A DNA stretch of 50,621 nucleotides. It comes from Treponema sp. Its GTDB lineage: Bacteria > Spirochaetota > Spirochaetia > Treponematales > Treponemataceae. Position numbers and translations under genes: made by a program. Location: assembly GCA_017395545.1 (NCBI GenBank), contig JAFPUF010000088.1, positions 1 to 50,621 of the forward strand. The letters are read 5' to 3'. Shown piece after piece: positions 50,578-50,621 of this stretch. The notes under the pieces were generated by a model. The model did not search any database. It was not told the origin of the DNA and was given only the letters and a program-made list of their open reading frames with translations. The first letter of the stretch is position 1. Each line of letters begins with the position of its first letter.

Positions 50578-50621
50578 TGACGGTGACGATGCAAAATGTT
50601 GATGTTCCATTTTTTGAAGTA
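50578..50621 (+). CDS. Start of a gene cut by the window edge
   Basis: Begins MTVTMQNVDVPFFEV and runs off the end. GAGGAGG lies eight bases before the ATG, and a TGT-TATATT extended -10 stands upstream, so it is a real gene with its own promoter. Too short to identify. Confidence 0.6.

Noticed and set aside
1..50621. CRISPR array or prophage
   Set aside because: No evenly spaced direct repeats, cas genes or phage structural genes were seen.

Overview
The window reads as the chromosome of a host-associated, pectin-degrading spirochaete, most likely a Treponema. This is inferred from the gene content, not from a marker gene: CHASE2-type and other membrane nucleotide cyclases, a GHKL-HDOD signalling fusion, a giant two-domain acyl-CoA dehydratase activase, a TPR protein with a long acidic tract, and many small lipoproteins. 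No rRNA is present; the only RNA gene I can support is tRNA-Cys(GCA).

Layout. Positions 1-1370 are an AT-rich accessory edge. It holds a headless N6-adenine methyltransferase fragment, a serine recombinase, a nested inverted repeat that may be its site, and a GC-rich hairpin element abutting uxaC. From 1371 to 7431 (minus strand) lie uxaC, a CHASE2 adenylate cyclase, an M48 lipoprotein peptidase, an SH3-like exported protein and a KdgK-like kinase. From 7516 to 16722 come a GHKL-HDOD regulator, a small exported protein, a secreted multidomain PL9 pectate lyase, glgX (minus) and a leaderless-secretion (cytoplasmic) GH28 polygalacturonase. From 16863 to 22262 (mostly minus) come a methyltransferase, a GH3 NagZ-like hexosaminidase, tRNA-Cys, a structured repeat, a lipoprotein with yhbY, and a tandem pair of beta-helix carbohydrate-binding proteins. 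From 22430 to 29444 (plus) come a second adenylate cyclase and a complete MacAB/TolC-type export operon. From 29501 to 39023 come pepF, fabZ-fabF, a divergent 1524-residue activase and a fructosamine kinase. From 39199 to 43092 come a PL1 pectate lyase lipoprotein and a PutP-type sodium symporter, with structured repeats around them. From 43170 to the end come tetR, nadE, a TPR/acidic protein, a nitrilase-like protein, a STAS protein with an out-of-frame tail, argC and the start of one more gene.

How it works together. PL9 and PL1 lyases outside the cell, GH28 inside, UxaC and KdgK outline a route from pectin to galacturonate/glucuronate and 2-keto-3-deoxygluconate. The tandem beta-helix proteins could hold polygalacturonate at the cell surface. 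Two cyclases suggest cAMP signalling.

The most unusual signals are non-genic. (1) A family of intergenic repeats (19608-19763, 39025-39111, 41176-41403) keeps its stem-loops while the stem sequences change in a compensating way, and one hairpin module is inverted between copies. (2) Several genes have a -10 box only 5-9 nt before the start codon and no Shine-Dalgarno sequence, which suggests leaderless mRNAs alongside ordinary GGAGG-led genes. (3) A coding-like tail after the STAS gene has no start codon and can be reached by a +1 shift.
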